The notes: generated by a model from the sequence alone, not told the origin. DNA of 64,000 nt from Pseudomonas benzenivorans (GCF_033547155.1 NZ_CP137892.1:620001-684000); one strand, 5' to 3'. Counted from the first letter of the stretch, positions 1 to 9,700 are shown. Program-made: numbers and translations.

Positions 1-1582
1 GGCGCAGCTGCGGCATTTCCGCAGCGTGCTCAAGGGCGAGCCCTGGAGCCTGCCGGCCGGCGCCCTGGAGGCCTTCGAGCCGGCCGGGCGCGAGGCGCTG
101 CTGGCCGTGTCCAGCCGGCCGCCGCTGAATCTCGGCGAGCAGATCCGCGCGCTCAAGGCCTACCCCTACGGCTGCCTGGAGCAGACCACCAGCGGCCTGT
201 ACCCGTCGCTCTACGCCGACGCGGCGAGCCTCGCGCGCCTGGGCCTGGAGGCCGAGCCGGAGGCGTCGCGCCGCCGTGCCATCGAATTGGGCATCGAACG
301 CCTGCTGGGCATGCAGCGCTACAACGGCAGTTTTGGCCTGTGGGGGGCCGACGGCGACGAGGAGTACTGGCTCAGCGCCTATGTCACCGATTTCCTCCTG
401 CGCGCCCGCGAGCAGGGCTTCGGCGTGCCGGCCGAGGCGCTGAAGAAGGCCAGCGAGCGGCTGTTGCGCTATCTGCAGGAGCGCAACCTGATCGAGGTCG
501 GCTACAGCGACGACGCCAGCCATAGCCGCTTCGCCGTGCAGGCCTATGCCGGTTACGTATTGGCGCGCAGCCGGCAGGCGCCGCTGGGCGCCCTGCGCAG
601 CCTGTTCGAGCGCCGCGGCGACGCCCAGTCCGGCCTGCCCCTGGTGCACCTGGCCGTGGCGTTGCAGAAGATGGGCGATGGGCCGCGGGCCGAGCAGGCC
701 CTGGCCGCCGGCCTGGCCCACAGTCGCGACAATCGCCACTGGCTGGGCGACTATGGCAGCGTGCTGCGCGACCAGGCACTGATCCTCGCCTTGCTCGAGG
801 AGCACGACCTGGCCGCCGGCAGCCGCGAGCAACGCTTGTTCGCCCTGGCCGACGAGGTGGCCGGCCAGCGCTGGCTCTCGACCCAGGAGCGCAACGCCCT
901 GTACCTGGCCGGACGCAGCCTGCTCGCCAAGCCCGAGTCGCCCTGGCAGGCCGGGCTCGAGAGCGGTGCCTTCGCGTTCGCCCTGAGCAATGCCCGGCCG
1001 GGCATCAAGCTGGACGGCGCCGAGCTGGCCGCGCCCCTGAGCCTGAGCCAGACCGGCGACGAGCCGTTGTACCAGCAACTGACCCTGTCCGGTTACCCGG
1101 TCGAGGCGCCGGCCGCCGGCGGCGAGAATATGCACATCTTCCGCGAGTACCTGAGCCTGGACGGCCAGCCGCTGGCGCTGGACGGGTTGCGCAGCGGCGA
1201 ACTGGTGCTGGTGCACCTGCTGGTGGAGGCCAAGCAGCGGGTGCCGGATGCCCTGGTGGTCGACCTGCTGCCTGCCGGCCTGGAGCTGGAGAACCAGAAC
1301 CTGGCGCAGAGCGCCGCGAGCCTGGCCGATGCCGGCCGCGCGGTGAAGGATTGGCAGAGGTCGATGGCCAATGCCCGGATCAAGCACCAGGAGTTCCGCG
1401 GCGACCGTTACGTCGCGGCGCTAGACGTCAGCCCCTACGAGGGCACGCACCTGCTGTACCTGGCGCGCGCCGTCACCCCCGGCAATTACGTGGTGCCGCC
1501 AGCGCAGGTGGAGTCGATGTACCGGCCGAACTGGCAGGCCCTCGGCGAGACGCCGGGGCGCCTGGTGGTCGAGGAACCTTGA
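1..1582 (+). CDS. Bacterial alpha-2-macroglobulin family protein, C-terminal part (5' end outside window)
   Basis: The frame is open from the first bases of the window, so only the last ~526 residues of a protein that is usually 1500 residues or more are present. The thioester motif CLEQ, in the context YPYGCLEQTT, is at nt 173-184. It is the Cys-Gln thioester that traps attacking proteases in A2M proteins. It is followed by the alpha-helical thioester-domain region and a C-terminal beta-rich receptor-binding-like domain. Bacterial A2M (YfhM type) is a periplasmic lipoprotein thought to protect the cell envelope after a breach. pbpC follows on the same strand after a small opposite-strand gene, the classic yfhM-pbpC pairing. 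The identification is secure; the N-terminal half, including any lipobox, cannot be seen. Confidence 0.93.
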   Translation, partial: AQLRHFRSVLKGEPWSLPAGALEAFEPAGREALLAVSSRPPLNLGEQIRALKAYPYGCLEQTTSGLYPSLYADAASLARLGLEAEPEASRRRAIELGIERLLGMQRYNGSFGLWGADGDEEYWLSAYVTDFLLRAREQGFGVPAEALKKASERLLRYLQERNLIEVGYSDDASHSRFAVQAYAGYVLARSRQAPLGALRSLFERRGDAQSGLPLVHLAVALQKMGDGPRAEQALAAGLAHSRDNRHWLGDYGSVLRDQALILALLEEHDLAAGSREQRLFALADEVAGQRWLSTQERNALYLAGRSLLAKPESPWQAGLESGAFAFALSNARPGIKLDGAELAAPLSLSQTGDEPLYQQLTLSGYPVEAPAAGGENMHIFREYLSLDGQPLALDGLRSGELVLVHLLVEAKQRVPDALVVDLLPAGLELENQNLAQSAASLADAGRAVKDWQRSMANARIKHQEFRGDRYVAALDVSPYEGTHLLYLARAVTPGNYVVPPAQVESMYRPNWQALGETPGRLVVEEP

Positions 1583-1589
1583 GGCGGCT

Positions 1590-1614
1590 CAGGCCCGCCG
1601 CGGCGGCGGGCCTG
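1590..1614. terminator. GC-rich stem-loop between converging genes
   Basis: A perfect 10-bp inverted repeat (CAGGCCCGCC / GGCGGGCCTG) with a 5-nt loop lies 7 nt after the A2M stop and just after the stop of the opposite-strand small membrane gene. No T-tract follows, so it may be a weak bidirectional terminator or only an mRNA 3'-end stabiliser. Confidence 0.5.
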
Positions 1615-1623
1615 CAGGCCGAG

Positions 1624-1917
1624 TCAGCCGATCAGGCCGCCGAGCAGCCACAGGCCCAGCAGCAGCCAGACGACCCCCATGAGGATGGCGCGGCGCAGAA
1701 AGGCGCGCACGGCGGCGTAGAGCAACAGCAGGCCGATCACCAGCACCAGGATGCCGAGCAAGGAGGGGGTGATGCCCAGGGCCTTGGACAGACCGCTGAT
1801 AAAGCCGCTGACGGCGTCGCCGAGTACGCCGAAGACGCCGCTCAAGGCCTCGACGACGAAGCGGATCAGGGTGCCGAGGGCCTGGCCGAGCCACTCGAAA
1901 AAGCCTTCTACATGCAT
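1624..1917 (-). CDS. Small two-segment membrane protein, unknown function
   Basis: 97 residues. The N-terminal half is amphipathic and glycine/alanine-rich, like a hydrophobic helix lying on or in the membrane. Residues ~52-67 and ~75-96 are two strongly hydrophobic segments separated by an Arg-rich turn (RAFLRR). No catalytic motif is visible. It sits between the A2M gene and pbpC on the opposite strand and ends next to a stem-loop, so it is an independent transcription unit. Hydrophobicity and normal codon use in this frame suggest a real gene; no function can be assigned. Confidence 0.65.
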   Translation of the reverse strand: MHVEGFFEWLGQALGTLIRFVVEALSGVFGVLGDAVSGFISGLSKALGITPSLLGILVLVIGLLLLYAAVRAFLRRAILMGVVWLLLGLWLLGGLIG

Positions 1918-2084
1918 GCAAGCGTTCCCATGAGCCTGGTGAAGTGCAGACGTCGGCCGGATTGCCGCCCGCAGCCTCGTCGCGAATGGCCGCTAGTGTG
2001 CCAGGCTTCGCCCTGCCTTGGCGCGTCGGCGCGGCGGTTCGTGGGGCTGCGGACGCGGCACCGCCTATGGCCAGGGAGCCCGGC

Positions 2085-4424
2085 ATGCCGCGCCTGAGTG
2101 GTTGGACCCGGTCGCGGTGCTGGCTGCTGGCCGCGGTGCTGTTCGGCGCGCTGCTGTGGGCGGCCGACCGCCTGTTCCCGCTGCCCCTGCCCGGGGACGA
2201 CCAGGCCCGGGTGGTGCTGGCCGAGGACGGCACGCCGCTGTGGCGCTTCGCCGATGGCGAGGGCGTGTGGCGCTACCCGGTCAGCCCGGACGAGGTGTCG
2301 CCCTATTACCTGGAGGCGTTGCTGACCTACGAGGACCGCTGGTTCTACCGCCATCCCGGGGTCAACCCCCTGGCCCTGGCGCGGGCCGCCTGGCAGAACC
2401 TGGCCGGCGGGCGGGTGGTGTCCGGCGGCAGCACCCTGTCGATGCAGGTGGCGCGCCTGCTCGATCCCCATTCCCGCTCGCTGGCCGGCAAGTTCAAGCA
2501 GCTGTGGCGCACCGCGCAGCTGGAGTGGCACCTGTCCAAGGACGAGATCCTCACGCTCTACCTCAACCGCGCGCCGTTCGGCGGCACCCTGCAGGGCGTG
2601 GCGGCGGCCAGCTGGAGCTACCTGGGCAAGTCGCCGGCCAGCCTGACCCGCGCCGAGGCGGCCCTGCTCGCGGTGCTGCCCCAGGCGCCCAGCCGCCTGC
2701 GCCCGGATCGGCACCCCGAGCGGGCCCGGGCGGCGCGCGACAAGGTGCTGGCGCGCCTGGTCGACTTCGGCGTGTGGCCCCGGGGGGCGGTCGAGGATGC
2801 CCTGGAGGAGGCGGTGCTGCTGGCGCCGCGCCGCCAGCCGCGACTGGCGCCCCTGCTGGCGCGGCGGCTGAACCGCCCCGGCAGCCCGGCGCTGATCCGC
2901 AGCACGATAGACGCCGCGCTGCAGCGCCGCCTGGAGGACCTGCTGCTGGGCTGGCGGGCACGCCTGCCGGAGCGTACCTCGGCGGCGATCCTGGTGGTCG
3001 AGCAGCCGAGCATGGCGGTGCGCGCCTACCTGGGCTCGGTGGATATCGGCGATGCCGCGCGCTTCGGCCATGTCGACATGATCGCCGCGCTGCGCTCGCC
3101 GGGCTCGACCCTGAAGCCCTTCCTCTACGGCATGGCCCTGGACGCCGGGCTGATCCATTCCGAGTCGCTGCTGCAGGACGTGCCGCGGCGCTATGGCGAC
3201 TATCGCCCGGGCAATTTTTCCGCCGGCTTCAGTGGTGCGGTGTCGGCCAGCCAGGCGCTGTCCAGCTCGCTCAACCTGCCGGCGGTGCAGCTGCTGGAAG
3301 CCTATGGGCCCAAGCGTTTCGCCGGCGAACTGCGGCATGTCGGGGTGCCCCTGGCCCTGCCGCCGCTGGCCGAGCCGAACCTGGCGCTGATCCTCGGCGG
3401 TGCCGGCAGTCGTCTGGAGGACCTGGTCGGCGGCTACAGCGCCTTCGCCCGCGGCGGCCGGGCCGCGCGTCCGCGCTTTCAGCCCGGCGATGCCTTGCGG
3501 GAGCGGCGCCTGCTGTCGCCCGGTGCGGCCTGGATCGTACGGCGCATCCTCGCAGGCCAGGCGCGGCCGGACCGCGATGCCCGGGCGCAGCTGCTGCAGC
3601 GCCCGACCCTGGCCTGGAAGACCGGCACCAGCTACGGCTTTCGCGATGCCTGGGCGATAGGCATAGGCCCTCGGCACCTGATCGGCGTGTGGATCGGTCG
3701 CCCGGACGGTACCCCGGTGCCCGGCCAGTTCGGCCTGGCCTCGGCCGCGCCGCTGCTGCTGCAGGTGCACGACCTGCTGGCCAATCGGGACAGCCAGCGC
3801 GGCATCGGCCTGCCGGCCGACCCGCAGCCGGACGAGGTCGGTGTGGCTGCGATCTGCTGGCCCCTGGGCCAGCCCCTGGACAAGGCCGACCCGAACTGCC
3901 GGCGCCAGCGCTTCGCCTGGACCCTGGCCGGCACTACGCCGCCGACCCTGCAGGCGACGGAACAACCCCTGGGCCTGGGGCTGTCGGAAACGATCTGGGT
4001 CAATGCCGCGGGGCGTCGGGTGGATGCCGGCTGTCCGGGCGCAGAGCCCCGCGTCATCGCCCTGTGGCCGGCGCCGCTGGAGCCCTGGCTGCCGCGCCGC
4101 GAACGACGCAGTGCGCGCCTGCCCGCGGTGGAGCCGAGCTGCCCGCCGCACCGGCTCGGCCAGGTCGCGCCGCTGGTGATAGTCGGGGTGCGCGACGGCG
4201 ACCGCCTGAGGCGCCCCGCCGGTAGCGCCGAGCCCCTGCGTCTGAGCCTGTCGACCCTGGGCGGCAACGGCCGGCGCTGGTGGTTTCTCGACGGTCGGCC
4301 GATAGGCGAGAGTGGCGCCGAAGCCCGCTTCAGCCACAGCTTCCGGCATGCCGGCCACTACCAGCTCAGCGTGTTGGACGAGGGCGGACAGACGGCCCAG
4401 GTGGGTTTCCGGGTCGGCGACTAG
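2085..4424 (+). CDS. pbpC: Penicillin-binding protein 1C, bifunctional peptidoglycan glycosyltransferase/transpeptidase
   Basis: 779 residues, the usual length for PBP1C. An N-terminal membrane anchor (~12-27) is followed by a GT51 glycosyltransferase domain with EDRWFYRHPG (catalytic Glu83) and GGSTLSMQ (114-121). The class A transpeptidase domain has STLK (nucleophile Ser341), SSLN (~394-397) and KTGT (Lys512). The C-terminal ~90 residues form the BiPBP_C domain typical of PBP1C. It polymerises and cross-links glycan strands in the periplasm, with a minor role compared with PBP1A/1B. Start chosen at ATG 2085, preceded by AGGGAG at a spacing of 6; the frame is open further upstream without a better ribosome site. 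It pairs with the A2M gene upstream, the usual bacterial A2M-PBP1C association. Confidence 0.95.
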   Translation: MPRLSGWTRSRCWLLAAVLFGALLWAADRLFPLPLPGDDQARVVLAEDGTPLWRFADGEGVWRYPVSPDEVSPYYLEALLTYEDRWFYRHPGVNPLALARAAWQNLAGGRVVSGGSTLSMQVARLLDPHSRSLAGKFKQLWRTAQLEWHLSKDEILTLYLNRAPFGGTLQGVAAASWSYLGKSPASLTRAEAALLAVLPQAPSRLRPDRHPERARAARDKVLARLVDFGVWPRGAVEDALEEAVLLAPRRQPRLAPLLARRLNRPGSPALIRSTIDAALQRRLEDLLLGWRARLPERTSAAILVVEQPSMAVRAYLGSVDIGDAARFGHVDMIAALRSPGSTLKPFLYGMALDAGLIHSESLLQDVPRRYGDYRPGNFSAGFSGAVSASQALSSSLNLPAVQLLEAYGPKRFAGELRHVGVPLALPPLAEPNLALILGGAGSRLEDLVGGYSAFARGGRAARPRFQPGDALRERRLLSPGAAWIVRRILAGQARPDRDARAQLLQRPTLAWKTGTSYGFRDAWAIGIGPRHLIGVWIGRPDGTPVPGQFGLASAAPLLLQVHDLLANRDSQRGIGLPADPQPDEVGVAAICWPLGQPLDKADPNCRRQRFAWTLAGTTPPTLQATEQPLGLGLSETIWVNAAGRRVDAGCPGAEPRVIALWPAPLEPWLPRRERRSARLPAVEPSCPPHRLGQVAPLVIVGVRDGDRLRRPAGSAEPLRLSLSTLGGNGRRWWFLDGRPIGESGAEARFSHSFRHAGHYQLSVLDEGGQTAQVGFRVGD

Positions 4425-4427
4425 CCC

Positions 4428-5219
4428 TTAGTCGGTCAGCGGCAGCCCGATGTTCGAGCCAGGAGCATTGGCCGGCTCGGCATAGCGCTCGAGGATGGCC
4501 TGCCAGGCCGGATCGTGGGGCAGGTGCTCGAGGATCGGCAGCAGGTAGCGGTACAGGGCCTCTTGCCCCGGGGGCAGCAGCAGGCGGCGGGCGAAGCGGT
4601 CGTGGGGTGTCGGCGAGACATGGAACAGGCCTTGCCAGCCTTCGCGTTCGACCAGGTAGTCCAGGGTCGAGCGGCTGACGATACCGACGTCGACGCGGCC
4701 CTTGAGTAGCATCAGCAGCACCTCGCGCTCGCCTGGGGTGTCGCTCCTCTCGATCTTGCCGGCAGCGACCCAGTCGTCGATGCCGTGGTAGCTAAAGCCC
4801 AGGACGCCGGCCAGGTGCAGGCCGCTGAGCGACTCCGGGCCGCGGTAGTTCAGGCCAGTCCCGGTCAGGGAGACGATCTCGTCCTGGTCCTGGTAGAGGC
4901 TCGGGGTCCAGAGGAACTTCTCCTGCGCCGGGTCCTGGAACCAGAGCGGATTCACCCCGATCACCACGCCGTCCAGGTGTCCGTGGTCGAGCTCGTGTTC
5001 GATACGGTTGCGCGGCAGGTATAGCGTTTCGAAGCGGTAGGCGTCGCCCTTGCTGTTGAGGTAGTCGGAGAAGTCGAAATACAGGCCCTGGCGTTGCTGC
5101 AAGTCGACGATGAAGGGGGGCTTGAGGTGGTAGGCATAGACCTTGATGTGCTGGCTGCCCTGCACCTGCGCCGAGGCCAGGCAGAGCGCCAGAAGAAAAC
5201 ATGCAAGGGTCGATTTCAT
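4428..5219 (-). CDS. Periplasmic solute-binding protein, family 3 (amino-acid type)
   Basis: 263 residues with a Sec signal peptide (MKSTLACFLLALCLASAQVQ, cleavage near 21). The mature part resembles SBP_bac_3 proteins (IKVYAYHLKPPFIVDL at the start, a GVVIGVNP segment in the first lobe). In Pseudomonas many such single-gene family-3 proteins are not linked to ABC permeases and may act as sensory or scavenging proteins. No permease or ATPase is adjacent, so no ligand can be assigned. It converges on pbpC with only 3 nt between stops. There is no obvious Shine-Dalgarno before the ATG. Confidence 0.8.
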   Translation of the reverse strand: MKSTLACFLLALCLASAQVQGSQHIKVYAYHLKPPFIVDLQQRQGLYFDFSDYLNSKGDAYRFETLYLPRNRIEHELDHGHLDGVVIGVNPLWFQDPAQEKFLWTPSLYQDQDEIVSLTGTGLNYRGPESLSGLHLAGVLGFSYHGIDDWVAAGKIERSDTPGEREVLLMLLKGRVDVGIVSRSTLDYLVEREGWQGLFHVSPTPHDRFARRLLLPPGQEALYRYLLPILEHLPHDPAWQAILERYAEPANAPGSNIGLPLTD

Positions 5220-5424
5220 GAAGTGCCCGGCTGGGTGCCCGGCCCGCCCGCGTGACTCCAGCGAATCGAGGCGTGCCTATCCCGGTATGAATCTCAGAAG
5301 CAGGGGCCGAGTCCCTTTCGGGCTGCTGTGTGTACGAGTGGTGACTGTGACTGTATGCATGGCCTGTCGTCAACTGTCGCGATGAGGAAGGGGGAGGGGG
5401 TAGTCGGTTGCTTCTGCGCGAGCT

Positions 5425-5469
5425 CCTGACAGGCGTAGAGCGGCCTTGCGCCGTTCTGCGCCTGTCAGG
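5425..5469 (-). terminator. Stem-loop after the lipoprotein operon
   Basis: An 11-bp perfect inverted repeat (CCTGACAGGCG / CGCCTGTCAGG) with a partly pairing interior lies 8 nt past the stop of the DUF799 gene. There is no T-run, so termination is inferred only from position and stem strength. Confidence 0.5.
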
Positions 5470-5476
5470 GCGTGTG

Positions 5477-6154
5477 TTACTGCGCCGTCAGCTGGTCGCG
5501 CATGGCTTGTGGCGCGCGAGGGCCGGGGAGGATGCCGTTGAAGGTGCCGGCGGTCAGCAGGCGCTGGCTGGTGATGCCGGCGATCTCGTGGCCTCGGTCG
5601 CTCAGGGTGTTGATGATCTGATTGACCGCGGCGGTGATCAGCATGCCGACCAGGCCGCCGCCGCTGTTGTTCTGGTTCTCCGCCGAGCTGGCCCGGGCGC
5701 TGCCTTCCCACAGCAGCTGGCCGTTGCGCAGATCGACCAGCTTGGCGTTGGCGGTCACCGCGACTTCGCTGGTCACCAGCTTGTAGCTGCTGCCGTATTC
5801 GCTGACCTCGATGTAGAGGGCGGCATCCGCGCCGAAGATCTCGTGCAGCTTGGCCGGTGGCACCATGTGCATTTCGTCGGCGTTCATCAGGCCATTCTGT
5901 TTGAAGGTCTCGTCCACCAGCGCCACCGGCAGGACGTAGTAGCCCGCTTCGGCGAGGGGCAGCGTGACATGGGACAGCAGGCTATAGCTGGCCTTGATGT
6001 CCGGCGACCGGTTGACCGGCGGCAGCACCAGGATGGAGGCCGGGTTGCTCTGCTTGAACGCGCTGTAGTCGTAGGGCGTGGGAGTGGCGCAGCCGCCGAG
6101 CAGGCCGGCCAACAGCAGCAGTGCAAGGGCTTTGCAGGGGTTGAAGCGCATCAT
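5477..6154 (-). CDS. DUF799 (GNA1162-type) lipoprotein
   Basis: 225 residues, lipoprotein signal ending LLGGC (lipidated Cys ~22). The body matches the DUF799/GNA1162 family of outer-membrane lipoproteins known from Neisseria: SILVLPPVNRSPDIKASYSLLS, VLPVALVDETFKQNG, and a C-terminal glycine-rich hydrophobic stretch (GGGLVGMLITAAVNQIINTL). The fold is TolB-N/CsgG-like. It is the last gene of a three-gene operon (CsgG family, DUF4810, DUF799) with 6-20 nt gaps, so the three lipoproteins probably form one outer-membrane assembly. Two adjacent ATGs (6154 and 6151) are possible starts. Family assignment is good; molecular role unknown. Confidence 0.85.
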   Translation of the reverse strand: MMRFNPCKALALLLLAGLLGGCATPTPYDYSAFKQSNPASILVLPPVNRSPDIKASYSLLSHVTLPLAEAGYYVLPVALVDETFKQNGLMNADEMHMVPPAKLHEIFGADAALYIEVSEYGSSYKLVTSEVAVTANAKLVDLRNGQLLWEGSARASSAENQNNSGGGLVGMLITAAVNQIINTLSDRGHEIAGITSQRLLTAGTFNGILPGPRAPQAMRDQLTAQ

Positions 6155-6160
6155 GGCGGG

Positions 6161-6523
6161 TTATCTCTCGGCGTTGCGCAGTAGGAAGTCCATGTAGGGG
6201 GCGGACTCGGGGAACAGGGTCTTCTCGGTCTCGAATTGCTGGCGGACCTGATCGGCCTTGCCGACTTCGGCGTAGAGCATGCCGAGGTGGGCATGGAAGC
6301 CGGGCGGTGGCACGGCGTCCTGGGCGCGTGCCTCCTGCAGGCTGGCTTCCAGGGCGGCGATCTGCTGCTCCGGGCCGCTGCCGTCGTTCTTGAAGTGTGC
6401 GTAGACCTGTTCCTGATAGCCGGCCCAGTGATAGAGCGGCTTGGGCTGGCTGACGCAGCCACCGAGCAGGGTGGCCGCGGCCAGGGCGAGCAGGGCGGCG
6501 TATGGCTGTTTCTGTTGGGGCAT
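6161..6523 (-). CDS. DUF4810 lipoprotein, middle gene of the CsgG-type operon
   Basis: 120 residues with a lipobox (LLGGC, Cys ~23). The mature part begins with PLYHWAGYQEQVY and continues as a TPR-like pair of helices (HAHLGMLYAEVGKADQVRQQFETEKTLFPES), typical of DUF4810. AGGA lies 6 nt before the ATG. Its tight placement between the CsgG-family gene and the DUF799 gene indicates co-translation and probable physical interaction. Function is not established for the family. Confidence 0.82.
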   Translation of the reverse strand: MPQQKQPYAALLALAAATLLGGCVSQPKPLYHWAGYQEQVYAHFKNDGSGPEQQIAALEASLQEARAQDAVPPPGFHAHLGMLYAEVGKADQVRQQFETEKTLFPESAPYMDFLLRNAER

Positions 6524-6543
6524 ATGCAGTCCTTCCCTGGAGA

Positions 6544-7206
6544 TTATTGCGCCGGACGCCAGGCGCCGGTGTCGACGCCGGAGACCAGGTTGTTGACCGC
6601 CTCGCGGATGGCCAGGTCGAGGACCTTGCCGTTGAGGGTGGAGTCATAGCTGGCGGTACCGCCGAAGCCGATGACTTCGCGATTGGACAGGCTGTACTCG
6701 CCGGCGCCCTGGACCGAATAGACCACCTCGGAGGTGGTGACGTCGACGATGTTCAGGTTGACCTTGGCATAGGCGATCTGGGATTTGGCGCGGCCGAGGA
6801 TGCCGAACAGCTGGTGGTCGCCGACTTCCTTGCGACCGAACTCGGTGACGTCGCCAGTCACCACGAAATTGGCCCCGCGCACTTGCTGGTGCTTCTTCGC
6901 GAAGGTGCTTTCCCGGGCGATTTCCGTGAGGTTGTCGCGGTCCAGCACGTTGAACCTGTTGGACTGTTGCAGGTGGGTGACCAGGATGGTCTTGGCCTGG
7001 CCGCCGAGGCGGTCGACGCCGTCGGAGAACAGGCCGCGCATGTAGCTGGAGCGGTTGTCGAACTTACCCACCGCGATGGGGCTGCGGGTGCCTTGGTAGG
7101 TGCTATGGGCGGAGGTCACCTTGGCGACTTCGAGGGTGCGCGATTGCTCGGTGGCGCAGCCGGCCAGCAGGCCGAGCAGACTGACGGCCAGTACCGTTTT
7201 CTTCAT
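6544..7206 (-). CDS. CsgG/HfaB-family lipoprotein, first gene of the operon
   Basis: 220 residues, lipoprotein signal (LLGLLAGC, Cys ~17). CsgG-domain features: AVGKFDNRSSYMRGLF near the start, LVTHLQQSNRFNVLDRDNL in the middle, FVVTGDVTEFGRK, and a C-terminal VLDLAIREAVNNLVSG helix. CsgG of E. coli is the curli secretion channel, but this shorter protein has no curli subunits near it and instead heads a CsgG-DUF4810-DUF799 operon found in many proteobacteria. It probably assembles at the outer membrane; the cargo or partner is unknown. Confidence 0.85.
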   Translation of the reverse strand: MKKTVLAVSLLGLLAGCATEQSRTLEVAKVTSAHSTYQGTRSPIAVGKFDNRSSYMRGLFSDGVDRLGGQAKTILVTHLQQSNRFNVLDRDNLTEIARESTFAKKHQQVRGANFVVTGDVTEFGRKEVGDHQLFGILGRAKSQIAYAKVNLNIVDVTTSEVVYSVQGAGEYSLSNREVIGFGGTASYDSTLNGKVLDLAIREAVNNLVSGVDTGAWRPAQ

Positions 7207-7752
7207 GGGAAGTTTCTCGTGATAGGGGATTTAGCGGTGCTCGAGCCCAGGGGCAGGGGCGTGCGCCACGGCCCGTGGCGTGGGCGCGGCGAGGGGGCTG
7301 CGGCGTGATGAAGCGGGGGAAACGCCTGTGGTGCATCCATGACCCTGGAATCCTTGTCCCGGCCAACAGCTGGAATGCGGCTGATCGGCTGTATTCGCGT
7401 GCAGGTGCCTGGGGAGGGGCCAACTTTATGGCGGCCACCGGTCCAGCCCTGGCGAGGCGGGCGAAGTCTACAAAAACCAGGGCCAAGTGGCCACTGGCCA
7501 GCGGTTGTTGCGCTACGCCCTCTGTGCGCTGGTTCTCGCTTGCCGGTGGCCTTTGGCTCGACTGCATCCGGCATCGGCCCCGGCCCTCGCCAGGGAGGGC
7601 ACTGCACCGCACGTCGGCTCGGCTCATGAGGGGCTTAACTCCCGTGGCCTACGGTCGATAACCGAGCAAGGCTGTCATGGCTCGATTTATCGTGCACAAT
7701 GCTGTATCCAAAAAATTGCCTGTATCTCGACAATAACAACGGGAGACTCTCC
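7207..7752. other. Intergenic region, divergent promoters, no gene recognised
   Basis: 546 bases between the divergent CsgG operon and a chemoreceptor gene. Open frames here have poor residue composition and no recognisable domain. The region must hold both promoters; I see no convincing -35/-10 pair or known RNA. GGGAGA at 7741-7746 is the ribosome site of the chemoreceptor. Confidence 0.5.
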
Positions 7753-9684
7753 ATGCGCCTCTGGCAACGCAGCATTCAGTGGCAACTGATCCTCAGCATG
7801 GGGGCGGCCCTGCTGGCCAGCATCCTGATCGTGGTGGCCATCTATTCGGCGCTGGTCAACCGCCTGGCCGAGCGCTACCTGGTCGAGGAGGCGTTGCCGG
7901 CGAGCGTCCTGGCGATCCGCAACGACCTGGAGCGGGTGCTCGCCGAGCCGCTCACCGCGGCGCGCGGCATCGCCCAGAACAGCCTGGTGGCGGACTGGCT
8001 GAACGGTGGCGAGGACGCCGCCCGGCGCGAGGCCTTCGCCCGCTACCTGGGCGGGGTGCAGGCACAGCAGAAGGCCCTGACCACCTTCATCGTCAGCCTC
8101 GACAGCGGCAACTACTTCACCGGCGAGGGACTCCAGCGCACCCTGCAGCGTGGCCCGGCGGACAACGCCTGGTTCTACGGCTTCGTCGACAGCGGCAAGG
8201 AGCGCTCGCTGGACATCGACATCGATCAGAGCAGCCGTCAGCCGACCCTGTTCATCAACCAGCGGGTCGCCGTGGGCGGCAAGACCCTGGGGGTGGCGGG
8301 CCTGGGTTTCAGCCTCGGCGCCATGTCGCAGATGATCCGCGACTTCCGCTTCGGCGAGGCCGGGCGGGTCTACCTGGTCAGCGCCGACGGTCGGGTCAAG
8401 GTGCACCCGCAGTCGGCATTCAACGACAGTCGCGAGCTGACGCAGTTGGTCGGCGCCGATACGGCCGCCGGGCTGCTCGGCAAGGGGCGCGAGGCGCTAC
8501 GCTTCGAGCGCGATGGTGAAGCCTTCCTGGCCATCGCCCAGCCGCTGCAGGCGCTGGACTGGCTGCTGGTCAGCGAGATTCCCGAGGCGGAAATCTACGC
8601 CGAGGCGCGCCAGGCCATGTTCACCAGCAGTCTGATCGGCGTCGCCGTGGCCCTGTTGTTCCTCGGCCTGGTGGTGCTGCTGGCCCGTGGCCTGGTGTGG
8701 CCGATTCGCCAGGTCACCGCCGCCCTGGTGGAGATCGGCGGCGGCGGCGGCGACCTGACCCGCCGCCTGGACGAGTCGCGGGGCGACGAGCTGGGCGACC
8801 TGGCCCGTGGTTTCAACCGCTTCATCGCCAGCCAGCGCAGCCTGATCGGCGACGTGCTGGCCACCAGCGAGCGTCTGCGTGGCGCCGTCGGCCAGGTCGC
8901 CCAGGTGGTGGAGAACACCGCCGGGCGCGCCGGCCGCCAGCAGGAGATGACCGACATGGTGGCCACCGCGGTGCACGAGATGGGCCTCACCGTGCAGGAG
9001 ATCGCGCGCAATGCCAGCAATGCCGCCCAGGCCTCCCACGAGGCCCGGGACGAGGCGCAGCAGGCGCGCCAGGTGGTCGGGCAGTCGATTGCCCATATCG
9101 AGCGCATGTCCACCGACATCGGCGGCGCGGCCGAGGCGGTCGGCGAGCTGGCCAACCAGGTGGCGTCGATCGACCAGGTGCTGGCGGTGATCCGCGGCAT
9201 TTCCGAGCAGACCAACCTGCTGGCGCTCAACGCCGCCATCGAGGCGGCGCGGGCCGGGGAGATGGGGCGCGGCTTCGCCGTGGTGGCCGACGAGGTGCGC
9301 ACCCTGGCCAGTCGCACCCAGAGCTCCACCGACGAGATCCAGGAGATGATCCAGCGCCTCAAGCAGGGGGCGGAAACCGCAGTCAGCTCCATGCACGCCG
9401 GCCAGGCCGCCACCGGCACCGGGGTGCAGGCCAGCCAGCGCACCGGCCAGTCCCTCGGCGCCATCACCGAGCAGGTGGAGCGGATCAGCGACATGAACAC
9501 CCAGGTGGCGGCGGCGACCGAGGAGCAGTCGTCGGTCACCGAGGAGATCAACCGCAACGTCCAGGGCATCGCCGACCTGGCCCATGCCACGGCCGGCGAA
9601 GTGCTGGCTTGCCGCGAGGATTGCCAGAGCCTGCGCGGCCTGGCCGAGGACCTGGCCAAGCAGATGGGCAGCTTCCGCCTCTAG
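7753..9684 (+). CDS. Methyl-accepting chemotaxis protein (dCache type)
   Basis: 643 residues. TM1 ~10-32, a periplasmic double-Cache-like ligand domain to ~285, TM2 ~290-316, a HAMP domain, then the long cytoplasmic signalling helices. The hairpin tip [18 protein letters not shown] (from ~482) is the conserved CheA/CheW contact region. It senses a periplasmic ligand and controls the chemotaxis phosphorelay. Start at ATG 7753, with GGGAGA 6 nt upstream; an in-frame ATG at 7699 has no ribosome site. No linked metabolic gene hints at the ligand. Confidence 0.92.
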   Translation: MRLWQRSIQWQLILSMGAALLASILIVVAIYSALVNRLAERYLVEEALPASVLAIRNDLERVLAEPLTAARGIAQNSLVADWLNGGEDAARREAFARYLGGVQAQQKALTTFIVSLDSGNYFTGEGLQRTLQRGPADNAWFYGFVDSGKERSLDIDIDQSSRQPTLFINQRVAVGGKTLGVAGLGFSLGAMSQMIRDFRFGEAGRVYLVSADGRVKVHPQSAFNDSRELTQLVGADTAAGLLGKGREALRFERDGEAFLAIAQPLQALDWLLVSEIPEAEIYAEARQAMFTSSLIGVAVALLFLGLVVLLARGLVWPIRQVTAALVEIGGGGGDLTRRLDESRGDELGDLARGFNRFIASQRSLIGDVLATSERLRGAVGQVAQVVENTAGRAGRQQEMTDMVATAVHEMGLTVQEIARNASNAAQASHEARDEAQQARQVVGQSIAHIERMSTDIGGAAEAVGELANQVASIDQVLAVIRGISEQTNLLALNAAIEAARAGEMGRGFAVVADEVRTLASRTQSSTDEIQEMIQRLKQGAETAVSSMHAGQAATGTGVQASQRTGQSLGAITEQVERISDMNTQVAAATEEQSSVTEEINRNVQGIADLAHATAGEVLACREDCQSLRGLAEDLAKQMGSFRL

Positions 9685-9700
9685 CTATGAGGGCGTGGCC

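Noticed and set aside
1908..4358. An 816-codon open frame antisense to pbpC and similar long frames opposite other GC-rich genes
   Set aside because: Residue composition (Gln/Arg/Ala/Gly-rich, no hydrophobic pattern) is typical of antisense frames in high-GC DNA; pbpC on the other strand has all family motifs.
7207..7752. Small proteins in the gap before the first chemoreceptor (for example 7275-7661)
   Set aside because: Arg/Gly/Pro/Ala-rich frames without ribosome sites or domains.
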